A stretch of DNA of 64,000 nucleotides from Actinomycetota bacterium (lineage in GTDB: Bacteria > Actinomycetota > Actinomycetes > Streptosporangiales > Streptosporangiaceae). The stretch covers positions 1 through 64,000 of the forward strand of contig JAFAYQ010000025.1 in NCBI GenBank assembly GCA_019240215.1, read 5' to 3'. Below the pieces are notes generated by a model. It was not told the DNA's origin. It saw only the letters and a list, made by a program, of their open reading frames with translations, and made no database searches. Of the stretch, positions 1 through 8,583 are shown piece after piece. Each line of letters begins with the position of its first letter. Position 1 is the stretch's first letter. A program made the position numbers and the translations under genes.

Positions 1-869
1 AGGAGCTGTTCCCGGCCCGCCGGGCGCATCGCGGCACCCCGGCCGGGAAGGCGGTCAGCAAGCGTGAGCTGGTCGCCTACGCGGCCCGGATCGCGCCGGT
101 CATCCTGCCCTACCTGACCGGGCGGCCGCTGAACATGAACCGGTTCCCGGGCGGGGCCGGGACCCAGGGATTCTGGAACAAGCAGCTACCCGAACACGCG
201 CCCGACTGGCTGCCGCGCTGGCACCGGCCGGGCCGCAAGGCCGGGGAGGCCGACACCTATCTGATGGTGGATGAGCCCGCCGCGCTGGTGTGGGCGGCCA
301 ACTACGGCGCGCTCGAGTGGCACGCCTGGACGGCCCGGGCCGACCGGCCCGACCAGCCCACCTACGTGCTGATCGACATCGACCCGGGCACCGGCACCAG
401 CTGGGATGAGCTGCTGGTGCTGGCCCGGCTGCACCGGACCGCGCTCGATCACCTCGGGGTCCGCGGCCAGCCCAAGGTCACCGGGCAGCGCGGCATCCAG
501 ATCTGGATCCCGATCCGGCCCGGGCCCAGCTCCGAGGAGACCAGCGCCTGGGCCGAGCAGCTGTCCCACGCGATCGGGGACGCCGTGCCCGAGCTGGTCA
601 GCTGGAAGTGGGAACGGCAGGCCCGCGGCGGCCACGCCCGGCTCGACTACACCCAGAACGCCGGCCACAAGACGCTGGTCTCGCCCTACAGCCCGCGGCC
701 CGCGGCGGCCGCCCCGATCTCGGCCCCGATCGACTGGGACGAACTCGACGACCCGGCCCTGCGCCCGGACGGGATCACCATCCGGACGGTGTTCGACCGG
801 CTGGCCGAGCGCGGCGACCCGTTCCGCTCAGTACTTGACTACGACCAGGTGCTGCCGCCGATCACGTGA
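1..869 (+). CDS. LigD-type DNA primase-polymerase domain protein (5' end outside window)
   Basis: Polymerase half of the bacterial non-homologous end-joining machinery, which fills and extends DNA ends with ribonucleotide preference and partners Ku and an ATP-dependent ligase. The frame is open from position 3 to the stop at 867-869. An ATG at 135 is internal, because upstream codons already read as family sequence (VSKRELVAYAARIAPVILPY). Family signatures are LTGRPLNMNRFPGG, the metal-binding DIDPG at 375-389, TGQRGIQIWIPI, and the closing KTLVSPYSPRP / PIDWDEL blocks. About 288 residues are visible, close to a full stand-alone LigD polymerase domain, so only a short N-terminus is missing. 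Ligase and nuclease domains do not follow the polymerase domain. Whether one precedes it cannot be seen. Confidence 0.85.
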   Translation, partial: ELFPARRAHRGTPAGKAVSKRELVAYAARIAPVILPYLTGRPLNMNRFPGGAGTQGFWNKQLPEHAPDWLPRWHRPGRKAGEADTYLMVDEPAALVWAANYGALEWHAWTARADRPDQPTYVLIDIDPGTGTSWDELLVLARLHRTALDHLGVRGQPKVTGQRGIQIWIPIRPGPSSEETSAWAEQLSHAIGDAVPELVSWKWERQARGGHARLDYTQNAGHKTLVSPYSPRPAAAAPISAPIDWDELDDPALRPDGITIRTVFDRLAERGDPFRSVLDYDQVLPPIT

Positions 870-874
870 CCGAC

Positions 875-925
875 GACAGCACCTGCTGTCAGGCACCATT
901 CAGCCGATGACAGCATCTGCTGTCA
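875..925. promoter_or_regulatory. Twin 16-18 bp palindromes between convergent genes
   Basis: Two near-identical inverted repeats lie between the convergent ligD-like and CYTH-CHAD genes. GACAGCACCTGCTGTC is at 875-890 and TGACAGCATCTGCTGTCA at 908-925. Both share GACAGCA-N2-TGCTGTC and their start-to-start spacing is 34 bp. They could be a paired operator or a bidirectional terminator. There is no T-run, so an intrinsic terminator of the usual kind is not supported. Confidence 0.5.
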
Positions 926-942
926 CAGGGCCTGTGGGCTGG

Positions 943-2466
943 TTACTTCTTGAGCCACTTGCGGTACTTGGGCTTGGACGCCTGCTTCCAGTCCCGGAGC
1001 CCGCGGCGCTCGGAGTCGCGGACCGCGGTGCTGTTGTGCTCGTGCAGCAGGCCGTAGGTGAAGGCGTTCTCGCCCTCCAGGTGCGCCCGCACGCCGAGCT
1101 CGCGCAGCATGTTGCGCGCGATCACCGCGTCCTGGTGGTCGCCCAGCGACGACTGGACCTTCTTCAGCTGCTTGGCGTACCGCTTGGCCTGCTTCCCGTA
1201 GACCGGGGTGACGGCCTCGGCCGCGTACCGGGACCGCTTGGCGGCCCGGCGGGCGGCGTGCAGCGCCACGTTGGTCGGCTCACCGGGGTGGGCCTGGTCG
1301 GCGTGCTTCATCCGCTTGCGGGTGCGCCGGTAGGTGCGGCTCACCGCCTCGGCCAGGGCCTTCTTGGCCGGCCGGTCGGCGTCGGGGCCGAGCGGGGGCG
1401 TGGCCAGGATCTGGTCGAGCTCGTCGAGCAGCGCGAAGTAGCGCGGTGAGTCCAGCGCCGCCAGCACCGCCTTGCGGCTCTGGGCGGCCAGCGGGGCGAA
1501 GTGCTCGACCACCCGGGCCTGCACCGGTCCCATGACCAGCTCGACCGGCGCCTGGTGGAGCTCGGCTTGGATGTGGGCGGACAGCACCTCGGCGTCCCGG
1601 GCGTCGCCGAGCACGTGGCCGAGCCAGCGCAGCTCGGTGGCCAGGTGCTTGGTGTCGGCGCCCCGCAGGACCTGGCCGAACGACTGCAGCGTGCTGCGCA
1701 GCCGCCGGCTGGTGACCCGCATCTGGTGCACCGAGTCCGGCTCGTCCCGCCGGACCGACGGGTCGAGCGCCTTGAGCTGGCCGGCCTGGGCGGCCAGGTA
1801 GTCCAGCACCACGGCGGCGGCCGAGCCCCGGCGCGGGCGGTGGGTCTCTTCTTCCAGGTTGGCCAGGGCGTCGCCCAGCGCCCGCTCGAGCTTGGCGGTC
1901 CGGCCCGCGGGCTGCAGACCGCCCCGGCGCAGCCGCTTGTCGGCCGCGCGCAGCAGCCGACGGTCGCCGCCGGTCAGCTCGACCTCGACCTCGCGCCAGC
2001 TGGAGATGGTGGTGGACTCACCCAGGGTCTGGGCCGAGACCTCGTCCGCGACCACTTCGGCCAGGGACGCGCCGGTCTCGTCGATCAGCGTGCGCACCTG
2101 CCGGACGGTCGCGATCCGGGCCACCGGGGCCAGCGCCTCGCCGCGGCTGTAGACCTTGACCAGCTGGACCAGCTCGGCCGGGACGGTCCGTCCGGTCCGG
2201 CCGAGCGGGAGCTGGAGCTCCTGGCGGGTGTTGGGGCCGGCCGGCAGCTTCAGGTGCCAGCCGCTGTCGTTGCCGCCGCGGCGGCGCCGCAACGTGACGC
2301 CCGCCCGGAGCAGCCGCAGGTCCTCGGTGTCGTAGTACTCGGCCTCGAGTTTCTGCTCGGCGGGCCCGGCCTCGCTGGCCACCTGGGGCAGATCCTCCAG
2401 CGGTGGCAGCACGGCGTCCGGGCCGGCCTCGTACTTGAGCTCGATCTCGCGGGTGTCGGTGACCAT
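943..2466 (-). CDS. CYTH and CHAD domain protein
   Basis: 507 residues. The N-terminal half is a CYTH (triphosphate tunnel) domain with the ExExK signature at residues 7-11 (EIELK) and basic strands such as TLRRRRGG. The C-terminal half, about 215-500, is a CHAD domain with the hallmark VHQMRVTSRRLRSTLQSF and many conserved His and Arg residues. CYTH proteins act on inorganic or organic triphosphates, and CHAD domains bind polyphosphate, so a role in polyphosphate binding or turnover is likely but not shown. The ATG at 2466 follows an AGGAAA ribosome-binding sequence. The gene is convergent with the ligD-like gene. Its promoter must lie in the AT-rich gap at 2467-2670. Confidence 0.88.
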   Translation of the reverse strand: MVTDTREIELKYEAGPDAVLPPLEDLPQVASEAGPAEQKLEAEYYDTEDLRLLRAGVTLRRRRGGNDSGWHLKLPAGPNTRQELQLPLGRTGRTVPAELVQLVKVYSRGEALAPVARIATVRQVRTLIDETGASLAEVVADEVSAQTLGESTTISSWREVEVELTGGDRRLLRAADKRLRRGGLQPAGRTAKLERALGDALANLEEETHRPRRGSAAAVVLDYLAAQAGQLKALDPSVRRDEPDSVHQMRVTSRRLRSTLQSFGQVLRGADTKHLATELRWLGHVLGDARDAEVLSAHIQAELHQAPVELVMGPVQARVVEHFAPLAAQSRKAVLAALDSPRYFALLDELDQILATPPLGPDADRPAKKALAEAVSRTYRRTRKRMKHADQAHPGEPTNVALHAARRAAKRSRYAAEAVTPVYGKQAKRYAKQLKKVQSSLGDHQDAVIARNMLRELGVRAHLEGENAFTYGLLHEHNSTAVRDSERRGLRDWKQASKPKYRKWLKK

Positions 2467-2621
2467 AAAAGCTTTTCCTACCCAATCCGGTCGTCATGAA
2501 TACGTCTCAGTCAGCAGTTGGTAACAACTACGAGCCACCCTAGCGACAATCCCTATTCTCTTTAAATTAACCTGCTGTTCATCTGTCAAGCAATGGTAAC
2601 CGTTAGTACATTTGTTCTAAA

Positions 2622-2648
2622 TTGCCCGGCCAGCAGCACTGATATATT
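2622..2648 (+). promoter_or_regulatory. Candidate promoter in AT-rich divergent gap
   Basis: The 204-bp gap between the divergent CYTH-CHAD gene and the small gene at 2671 is strikingly AT-rich for this genome. A possible -35 TTGCCC (2622-2627) and -10 TATATT (2643-2648), spaced 15 bp, point towards the gene at 2671. The spacing is short, so the assignment is tentative. Confidence 0.35.
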
Positions 2649-2670
2649 AGAACGTGTTATCGTCTAGGCC

Positions 2671-3258
2671 ATGGGAGCTGGGAAAACGCCGTCGGGTGGG
2701 TATCCGCCCCCGGTGGGGACGGTGCCGATGTTGTCCCGGGTGCCCGCAGGGGAGCTGATGGACAGTCCGCGGCGGGCGCCGGTGCGCCGGACCGCGGAGG
2801 TTCTCTACAGCGACACCAGCTGGCGACCCTGCCTGATCGTGGCCTGGGCCCGCCACCGGGGCGGCTGGGCGGCGCTGATCCGGTGGCCGGACGGCCGCGA
2901 GGACTGGCGCCAGTTCAACCGCCGCCACATGCGCCCGCAGCGCCACCAGGACTTCGACTTAACCGATTCAGCGTGGATGGTTGGGCCCAGGCTCAGCTCG
3001 CGGTCTGGGCTCGGCCTGCGGCCCGGGCTCGGCCTGCGGCCCGGGCTCAGCCGGAGACCACGGGCGATGCCTCGTCCGACTTCTGGCCGGACCCGGGCGA
3101 CCCGTCGTCCTGGTCGTCGTCGGACAGCAGCGGCGAATGGCCCAGCGCGAACACCGCGCCCGCCAGCACCACCGCGCTCAGCGCCGCGAACACCAGCGGC
3201 AGCATCCCCCGGCGGACTTGCTCGTGGAACGCGAGCACGCCCCACAGGATCGAGATGA
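2671..3258 (+). CDS. Small hypothetical protein, 3' half antisense to the DMT gene
   Basis: The ATG at 2671 follows the candidate promoter. The first ~100 residues look coding (WRPCLIVAWARHRGGWAALI, RWPDGREDWRQFNRRHMRP), a compact aromatic and basic fold I do not recognise. After about residue 105 the frame runs through an 18-bp tandem repeat (GLGLRPGLGLRPG) and then antisense to the transporter at 3047-3994. There the composition becomes Pro/Arg/Ala-rich, like a shadow frame. The authentic protein probably ends earlier in relatives. Here either the stop was lost by repeat expansion or the tail is genuine read-through. Function unknown. Confidence 0.5.
   Translation: MGAGKTPSGGYPPPVGTVPMLSRVPAGELMDSPRRAPVRRTAEVLYSDTSWRPCLIVAWARHRGGWAALIRWPDGREDWRQFNRRHMRPQRHQDFDLTDSAWMVGPRLSSRSGLGLRPGLGLRPGLSRRPRAMPRPTSGRTRATRRPGRRRTAAANGPARTPRPPAPPRSAPRTPAAASPGGLARGTRARPTGSR
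3007..3042. repeat. 18-bp perfect tandem repeat (two copies)
   Basis: The unit GGGCTCGGCCTGCGGCCC occurs at 3007-3024 and again at 3025-3042, with a degenerate third start at 3043. It lies just past the stop codon of the transporter gene encoded on the other strand. Confidence 0.85.
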
Positions 3259-3994
3259 TCGGGTCGGACAGGGTCAGGCCGGGCTGGGCCGCGATCAGCC
3301 GCCCGGCGTTCAGGGCCGACTGCACCAGGAACATGCCCAGCGCCCCGGTGGCGATCATCGCGTACAGCTGCCAGCTGGTGAAGATCGCTCCCCAGCCCTG
3401 GCTGAAGTGCGAGGTCATGCCCTTCATGAGCGCCGCCGTCAGGCCGAAGGCGGACCCGCCGGCCACCCCGAACACCGCCGCCTGACGGCTGCCGCTGCCT
3501 TCGTGGCCACCGCCCTGGCCGGCCGGGCCCTTGCGGCCCCAGGCCCCGAGCGCCAGCACCAGGGCCAGGTTGACGCCGATGCCGATGATCCACACGTACA
3601 CGTGCACCTGGTCGGTCCGGCCCGCGGTCGGGTTCAGGAAGAACAGCAGGCCGGCCAGGCCGATGGTCATGGCCAGGGTCGACCCCCACTCCCGCCAGCC
3701 CATGGCCGACGAGCCGATGATCCGGGCGGCCAGGATCAGGGTCAGCGGCAATTCGAGGACCAGGATCGGCTCGACCACCGCCAGCTCGCCCGCACCCAGG
3801 GCCGAGGCCTGGAGCAGGAAGCCCGCGGTGATGGCGGCGATGCCGCCGAACCACACCGGTTCCCGCAGCAGCCGGCGGATCTGCTTCAAGCTCGCGTTCT
3901 CGTCCTGCGGCACCTTCTTGTTGGCCTTGCGCTGCAGGACCGAGGACGTGGCGTTGGCGCAGGCCGCCAGCACGGCCAGGAAGTAGCTGAGCAT
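3047..3994 (-). CDS. DMT-superfamily (EamA-like) membrane protein
   Basis: About 315 residues with nine to ten hydrophobic helices, for example YFLAVLAACANATSSVLQ, WGGIAAITAG-like and LILAARIIGSS segments. This is the layout of drug/metabolite-transporter proteins found widely in actinobacteria. The second half has TLSDPIISILWGVLAFHEQ, the typical DMT helix 9. The start is taken at ATG 3994, which follows AAGGGTGGG. An in-frame GTG at 4036 lacks such a site. The C-terminus is acidic and disordered (SDDDQDDGSPGSGQ). Substrate unknown. The gene is divergent from the aldo/keto reductase at 4183. Confidence 0.82.
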   Translation of the reverse strand: MLSYFLAVLAACANATSSVLQRKANKKVPQDENASLKQIRRLLREPVWFGGIAAITAGFLLQASALGAGELAVVEPILVLELPLTLILAARIIGSSAMGWREWGSTLAMTIGLAGLLFFLNPTAGRTDQVHVYVWIIGIGVNLALVLALGAWGRKGPAGQGGGHEGSGSRQAAVFGVAGGSAFGLTAALMKGMTSHFSQGWGAIFTSWQLYAMIATGALGMFLVQSALNAGRLIAAQPGLTLSDPIISILWGVLAFHEQVRRGMLPLVFAALSAVVLAGAVFALGHSPLLSDDDQDDGSPGSGQKSDEASPVVSG

Positions 3995-4182
3995 GCCCAC
4001 CCTTCCCCTGCGCCAGCCGGAACCCGGTATCTCCACGACGAGTTACCCGCAAAAAGCCACATGACACGGCTGCCGCCCGGACCCCAGGATTGGGAAAACC
4101 TTATCCCGCCGGGGGAACCGGCCGGCCACCGTCATAGGTTTGGCCCTGACGACTGAGACGAATCCTGCGGGAAGGGCCCACC

Positions 4183-5238
4183 ATGGAATACCGTCAGCTT
4201 GGCCGGAGCGGCCTCCGGATCTCGACGCTGACCCTCGGCACGATGACGTTCGCGGGCAAGGACAACTTCAACGCGGTCGGCAACACCGACCTGGAGGGGG
4301 CCAAGCGGCAGATCGGGATGGCCCTCGACGCCGGCGTGAACCTGATCGACACCGCCGACGTCTACTCCGGCGGCGTCTCCGAGGAGCTCGTCGGCCAGGC
4401 CATCAAGGGCAAGCGCGACGACCTGCTGCTGTCCAGCAAGGTCCGGATGAAGGTGGGCGACGGCCCCAACGACGCGGGCCTGTCCCGGCACCACATCATC
4501 GAAGGTCTCGAGGCCAGCCTCCGGCGGCTGCAGACCGACCACATCGACATCTACCACGTGCACGAGTGGGACGGGCAGACCCCGGTCGAGGAGACCCTGT
4601 CCACGCTCGACGCCCAGGTCAAGGCGGGCAAGATCCGCTACCTGGCCGCCTCCAACTACTCGGGCTGGCAGCTGATGAAGGCGCTGGCGGCGGCCGACGC
4701 CCGCGGCCACGAGCGGTTTTCGGCCCAGCAGATCTACTACTCGCTGGAGGCCCGCGACGCCGAGTACGAGCTGGTGCCGCTGGCCCTCGACCAGGGCCTC
4801 GGCATCCTGGTCTGGAGCCCGCTGGCCGGCGGCCTGCTGTCGGGCAAGTTCCGCCGCGACGCTGACCAGCCCGAGCAGTCGCGCCACCTCAACGGCTGGA
4901 GCGAGCCGCCGGTGCGCAACGAGGACCGGCTCTACGACACCATCGAGGTCCTGGTCGACGTGGCCAAGACCCACGAGGTGTCGCCCGCCCAGGTCGCGCT
5001 GGCTTGGCTGCTCAGCCGCCCCGGCGTCACCTCGCTGGTCATCGGGGCCCGCACCGACGAGCAGCTGGCCGACAACCTCAAGTCGGCCGACCTGGTCCTG
5101 TCGGCCGACGAGCGGGCCGCCCTCGACCAGGTCAGCACGCCCGACCTGATCTACCCGCACTGGCACCAGGCCAACACCGCCAGCGAGCGCTTCGGCGCCC
5201 CCGACCTGGCCCTGCACGGTTCCCGCAGCGGCCGCTGA
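4183..5238 (+). CDS. Aldo/keto reductase
   Basis: 351-residue NADPH-dependent oxidoreductase of the AKR TIM-barrel family. It starts MEYRQLGRSGLRISTLTLGT and carries the catalytic tetrad Asp56, Tyr61 (LIDTADVY), Lys86 (LSSKV) and His127 (DIYHVH). Cofactor-side motifs are APAQVALAW-like (SPAQVALAWLLSRPGVTSLV) and IGARTDEQLADNL. Members reduce aldehydes, ketones or sugars; the substrate cannot be read. A GGGAAGGG ribosome-binding site precedes the ATG. The gene stands alone, with the acetyltransferase gene 66 bp downstream. Confidence 0.93.
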   Translation: MEYRQLGRSGLRISTLTLGTMTFAGKDNFNAVGNTDLEGAKRQIGMALDAGVNLIDTADVYSGGVSEELVGQAIKGKRDDLLLSSKVRMKVGDGPNDAGLSRHHIIEGLEASLRRLQTDHIDIYHVHEWDGQTPVEETLSTLDAQVKAGKIRYLAASNYSGWQLMKALAAADARGHERFSAQQIYYSLEARDAEYELVPLALDQGLGILVWSPLAGGLLSGKFRRDADQPEQSRHLNGWSEPPVRNEDRLYDTIEVLVDVAKTHEVSPAQVALAWLLSRPGVTSLVIGARTDEQLADNLKSADLVLSADERAALDQVSTPDLIYPHWHQANTASERFGAPDLALHGSRSGR

Positions 5239-5304
5239 CGGCGACCACGGGCGCGGGGCCGCCGGCCACGGCGGACTCCCGCGCCCGCGGGGTACCAAGT
5301 AGAG

Positions 5305-5802
5305 GTGGAACTGCCGGTCCGGCCCGCGGTGGCCGCCGACCTGCCCGCCGCGGCCCGCCTGGCGGTGGCCGAGCGGGCCGGCCAGCCTGCCGCCTGGCGG
5401 GCGCGGTTCGCGGCCGACCTCGCCGACCCGGACGTATGCCTGCTGGTCGCGCTCCACCGCGGCCAGGTCGCGGGTTACGGCCGGGTCAGCCGCTTCGAAC
5501 CGGGCCCGGACGCCCCCGTCAACGTCGCCCCGGCCGGCTACTACCTGACCGGACTGCTGGTCGCGCCCGGCTACCGCCGGCTCGGCCTCGGCGAGCGGCT
5601 GACCCGGGCCCGCATGGCCTGGGCCGCCACCCGGGCGACCGAGATCTGGTTCTTCGCCAACGCCGCCAACCAGGCGTCGCTGCGGCTGCACCAGCGGCTC
5701 GGCTTCCGGGAGGTGGCCCGGGACTTCGTCTACCCCGGCGTCACGTTCGCCGGTGGCGTCGGCGTCCTCGGCCGGGCCGCGCTGACGCCGGCTGAGCCCT
5801 AA
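5305..5802 (+). CDS. GNAT-family N-acetyltransferase
   Basis: 165 residues with one GNAT fold. The acetyl-CoA pyrophosphate loop is in YYLTGLLVAPGYRRLGLGERL (motif A, Arg/Gln-x-x-Gly-x-Gly/Ala form RRLGLG). The C-terminal block ANAANQASLRLHQRLGF is the usual motif B (N-x-x-S/A-x-x-L/h-x-x-x-GF). The GTG at 5305 sits in AGAGGTG with a weak ribosome-binding site. The acetyl acceptor is unknown. The stop overlaps by 4 bp the stop of the convergent gene at 5799. Confidence 0.87.
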   Translation: MELPVRPAVAADLPAAARLAVAERAGQPAAWRARFAADLADPDVCLLVALHRGQVAGYGRVSRFEPGPDAPVNVAPAGYYLTGLLVAPGYRRLGLGERLTRARMAWAATRATEIWFFANAANQASLRLHQRLGFREVARDFVYPGVTFAGGVGVLGRAALTPAEP

Positions 5803-7397
5803 GAGAGGTTGCTGCCGGCGCCCATCCGGTCGCCCTTGTACTCGTCGATGGCGTCGAGGTTGTCGCGGGCCGGGTAGCGGCTGGCGGCCGGGCCGTCGGC
5901 GAACGCGCGCAAGATGTTGGTGGTCACCTGGCGGACGAAGCGCGCGGTCGACAGGCCGATCCCGTGCGGCTGGTCGCCGTAGATCGCCTCCACCCAGCGC
6001 ATGGTGCCGGAGTTGAACACGCCGGCCCCGCTGGTGTGGGTGTAGTAGGCCGAGTCGCCGTAGCTGCTGACCCCGTTGCAGACCAGCGGGGAATGCGACA
6101 GCACCTCGATCGGGCGCTCGACCGGGTAACCCGGGTTGACCCGGTCGTACTCGACGCCGACCAGGTGCGGGAACGCCGCCCCGTGGGGCACCCCGGTGCC
6201 CTTGAACACCCAGCTCGACTCGCTCGTGACCCGGTAGGCGGCGTCGGCCGGGAACGACTCGTACAGGGTGCCGATCAGCGAGGACTCCGGGTCCGGGCTG
6301 GGGGCGTCCCGCCAGTTGCCGGTGACCAGCGAGTTGTCCTTGCCGTACATCGGGTCGCGGTCGTAGCTGGTCTTGTAGCAGACCACTTCGCGGGCGGGGC
6401 CGAGCTTGGAGTCCTGCAGCCGGGTGCGCCGGAACATCGCGTTGGCGCCCAGGAAGGCCAGGTTCACCCCGGCGTCGCGGGCGGCGGTCACGTTGGCCCG
6501 CTCGGAGGGCGACCAGTATTCATCGTGCCCCATCGACACCAGCGCGCTCGCTCCCTTGAGCAGGCCCGGCTCGCTGGCCAGGTCCATGCTGGTCACGTAG
6601 GCGAGGGGCAGGCCCAGGTACTCGGCCAGCTTGATCGCGTTGCGCTCGTAGGTCAGGAACAGCGACGCGCCGTCGTCGTTGTAGGGCCGGTCCAGGCTGA
6701 CCACCAGCGACCGGTCCGCGTAGGCGCCCTGCGGGCCCTTGTACAGGTCGTAGCCACCCCAGGTGTTGTACGCCTGCCAGGTCTCGACGCAGTTCTTGAT
6801 CACCACCTTGCCGGCGGTGCTGTCCGACCGGATCGTCACCGGCACGTACCGCTGGGCGCCGGAGTCGGCGTCCAGCAGCAGCAGGTATGAGCCCGGCGGC
6901 CAGTCGTCGGTGGGCACCTCCATGACCGGGTCCCAGGTGGTGCGCACGGTGTTGGTGGCCGAGTCCAGCTCCGAGCCGGCCTGGCGGTGCCCGTGCAGCG
7001 CGCCCGACTGCCAGACCCGCCGGGCGCCGATGCCCTGGTACCAGCCCAGCCGGTAGGCGGTTATCCGGTAGCCGGACGAGGTGGTCGACACGTACAGCGG
7101 GAACGACTGGCCCTGGCGGACGCTGGCCAGGCTGGAGAAGCCCTCGATCTCGTGCTCGGTGCCCTGGTCGCGGATGATCCAGTGCGGGTCGCCGGGGTGC
7201 GCGTTCTCCGACATCGTGGTCGTGCCGCGCGGCCGCGGCGTGGGCCGCCTGGTGTCGGCCGGGTGGACGGAGGCGGCCGGGGCCGACGACCCGTGCGGCC
7301 ACCACAGCGGCGAGGTGGCGGCGGCCGCCACCCCAGCCGCGCCGGCCGTGGCGGCGCCCAGGAACGCGCGCCTGCTCAGCTTCCGGTCAGCAACCAT
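5799..7397 (-). CDS. Tat-exported N,N-dimethylformamidase-like protein
   Basis: 532 residues. The N-terminus has a twin-arginine signal (KLSRRAFLGAATAGAAG) followed by an Ala-rich h-region. The body matches the large-subunit family of N,N-dimethylformamidase: NCVETWQAYNTWGGYDLY, an RPYNDDGAS block, GHDEYWSPSERANVTAARDAG and NLAFLGANAMFRRTRL. This fold combines a concanavalin-like and a class I glutamine-amidotransferase-like part. Actinobacterial members are mostly uncharacterised exported proteins. Real DMFase activity is doubtful because no small subunit is encoded next to it. Only 27 bp separate it from the secreted protein gene upstream (7425-8381), so the two may be co-transcribed. Confidence 0.78.
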   Translation of the reverse strand: MVADRKLSRRAFLGAATAGAAGVAAAATSPLWWPHGSSAPAASVHPADTRRPTPRPRGTTTMSENAHPGDPHWIIRDQGTEHEIEGFSSLASVRQGQSFPLYVSTTSSGYRITAYRLGWYQGIGARRVWQSGALHGHRQAGSELDSATNTVRTTWDPVMEVPTDDWPPGSYLLLLDADSGAQRYVPVTIRSDSTAGKVVIKNCVETWQAYNTWGGYDLYKGPQGAYADRSLVVSLDRPYNDDGASLFLTYERNAIKLAEYLGLPLAYVTSMDLASEPGLLKGASALVSMGHDEYWSPSERANVTAARDAGVNLAFLGANAMFRRTRLQDSKLGPAREVVCYKTSYDRDPMYGKDNSLVTGNWRDAPSPDPESSLIGTLYESFPADAAYRVTSESSWVFKGTGVPHGAAFPHLVGVEYDRVNPGYPVERPIEVLSHSPLVCNGVSSYGDSAYYTHTSGAGVFNSGTMRWVEAIYGDQPHGIGLSTARFVRQVTTNILRAFADGPAASRYPARDNLDAIDEYKGDRMGAGSNLS

Positions 7398-7424
7398 GCA
7401 GACAAGGATGCCGTACGGCGGGAA

Positions 7425-8381
7425 CTACTTCACTCGGCTGCCATTTATCTGGTCAAAATCGCCGATTCCGTTGCTCAGGCCGCCGCCGCCGGACCACTGC
7501 CACATCAGCGCCTCGGGGCTGGTCCGGGACACCCCGCCGAAGAACGTGGCGCAGCTGGACGAACCCTTGAAGCACCAGCCGGACGGCGCGGCCGCGAAGT
7601 TCGTGGTCTCCGGCTCGTAGGTCCACTCGTCGGTGTGCGGGATGGAAGCGGCGCTGCCGGTGCCGAAGATCGAGGCCCACACGCCCGCGTCGGAGTAGAC
7701 GCCGGGGGTGTAGCCGTGCGCCGCCTCGTAGCCGTAGAAGCCGTTGAACACGGCCCGGTCGACGCTGGCGGCGATGCCATTGCTCCTGATCTTGCCGCTG
7801 CAGGGCGAGGTGTAGACCGAGTTCCAGCCGTTGTCCTTGGCCGGCGCCACCCCCGGCAGCTCGATGTCCATCCACAGCACCTTGTACTTGACCGCCTGCC
7901 CGTTGGCGTCGGCCACCGCCCGGGCCGCCTGCTGCTGCCCCCAGGCCAGGGCCTCGTTGTAGGTGCCGTTGTAGTGCGGGTCGACGCCCGGGCCACCCAG
8001 GAACCAGTACGCCCCGGTGCCGACCCCGATGCCGCGGGCGTAGTTGGCGTTGGCCTGGGCGCTGTTGGCCGACGACCAGGCCAGGAAGCCGCCCGGGCAG
8101 CCCAGCCAGTACGACCAGCTGCCGGTCATCCCCATGTAGCCGCCGTAGTTACCGAGCCCCTTGGGCATCTGGTAGGGGCTGCCGCTGACCGGGACCGGCC
8201 AGCTGTCGGTGCCCCACCAGAAGCCGGGCGGGGTGTCCCCGGCCCGGGCGGTGGCCGCGGTCCCGGCCGCCGGCGCGGCCGCCGCGGGCAGTACGGTGCC
8301 GGCCACCGTCATCCCGGCCGCCGCCGCCACCGCTGCCGCTCCCAGCAGCAGACGGCGCGCTCGGGTCGTCAGTCCCGCCAT
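7425..8381 (-). CDS. Secreted DUF1906-like (glycoside-hydrolase-fold) protein
   Basis: About 318 residues. The start is placed at ATG 8381 because GGAGG lies seven bases before it; the frame is open further upstream without a site. A Sec signal peptide (RRLLLGAAAVAAAAGMTVAG, cleavage after AAAA) leads into a barrel-like domain beginning PPGFWWGTDSW. It has YWFLGGPG, VLWMDIELPG (acidic strand end typical of GH25-like/DUF1906 barrels), GVYSDAGVWASIF and a closing LMWQWSGGGG-DFDQ. Cell-wall or glycan hydrolysis is plausible by fold only. It is cotranscribable with the exported protein at 5799-7397. Confidence 0.68.
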   Translation of the reverse strand: MAGLTTRARRLLLGAAAVAAAAGMTVAGTVLPAAAAPAAGTAATARAGDTPPGFWWGTDSWPVPVSGSPYQMPKGLGNYGGYMGMTGSWSYWLGCPGGFLAWSSANSAQANANYARGIGVGTGAYWFLGGPGVDPHYNGTYNEALAWGQQQAARAVADANGQAVKYKVLWMDIELPGVAPAKDNGWNSVYTSPCSGKIRSNGIAASVDRAVFNGFYGYEAAHGYTPGVYSDAGVWASIFGTGSAASIPHTDEWTYEPETTNFAAAPSGWCFKGSSSCATFFGGVSRTSPEALMWQWSGGGGLSNGIGDFDQINGSRVK

Positions 8382-8583
8382 CGGGTCGCCTCCGTAACGC
8401 TCTCGGGGGCTGAGACCCCGGCTGAACAGGATCGTACGTCGGGGAAACGGTAGCAGCGTGGATCTGGTAGCGGGAATGTTGAAACCGGTCATCCGTCCCA
8501 CGGGTGTCCGGCGCGCAAACAGAGACCGTTCTGAGGCCGGCCTTGAGGTGAAGAACCAGGTCGATATGTGTCAGGCTGAAGTC

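Noticed and set aside
943..2499. Plus-strand frames over the CYTH-CHAD gene
   Set aside because: Shadow frames: the minus strand carries the ExExK and CHAD signatures.
5799..7397. Assignment as a working N,N-dimethylformamidase
   Set aside because: Only family-level similarity is visible, the protein is Tat-exported and no small subunit gene is adjacent, so only a DMFase-like label is used.
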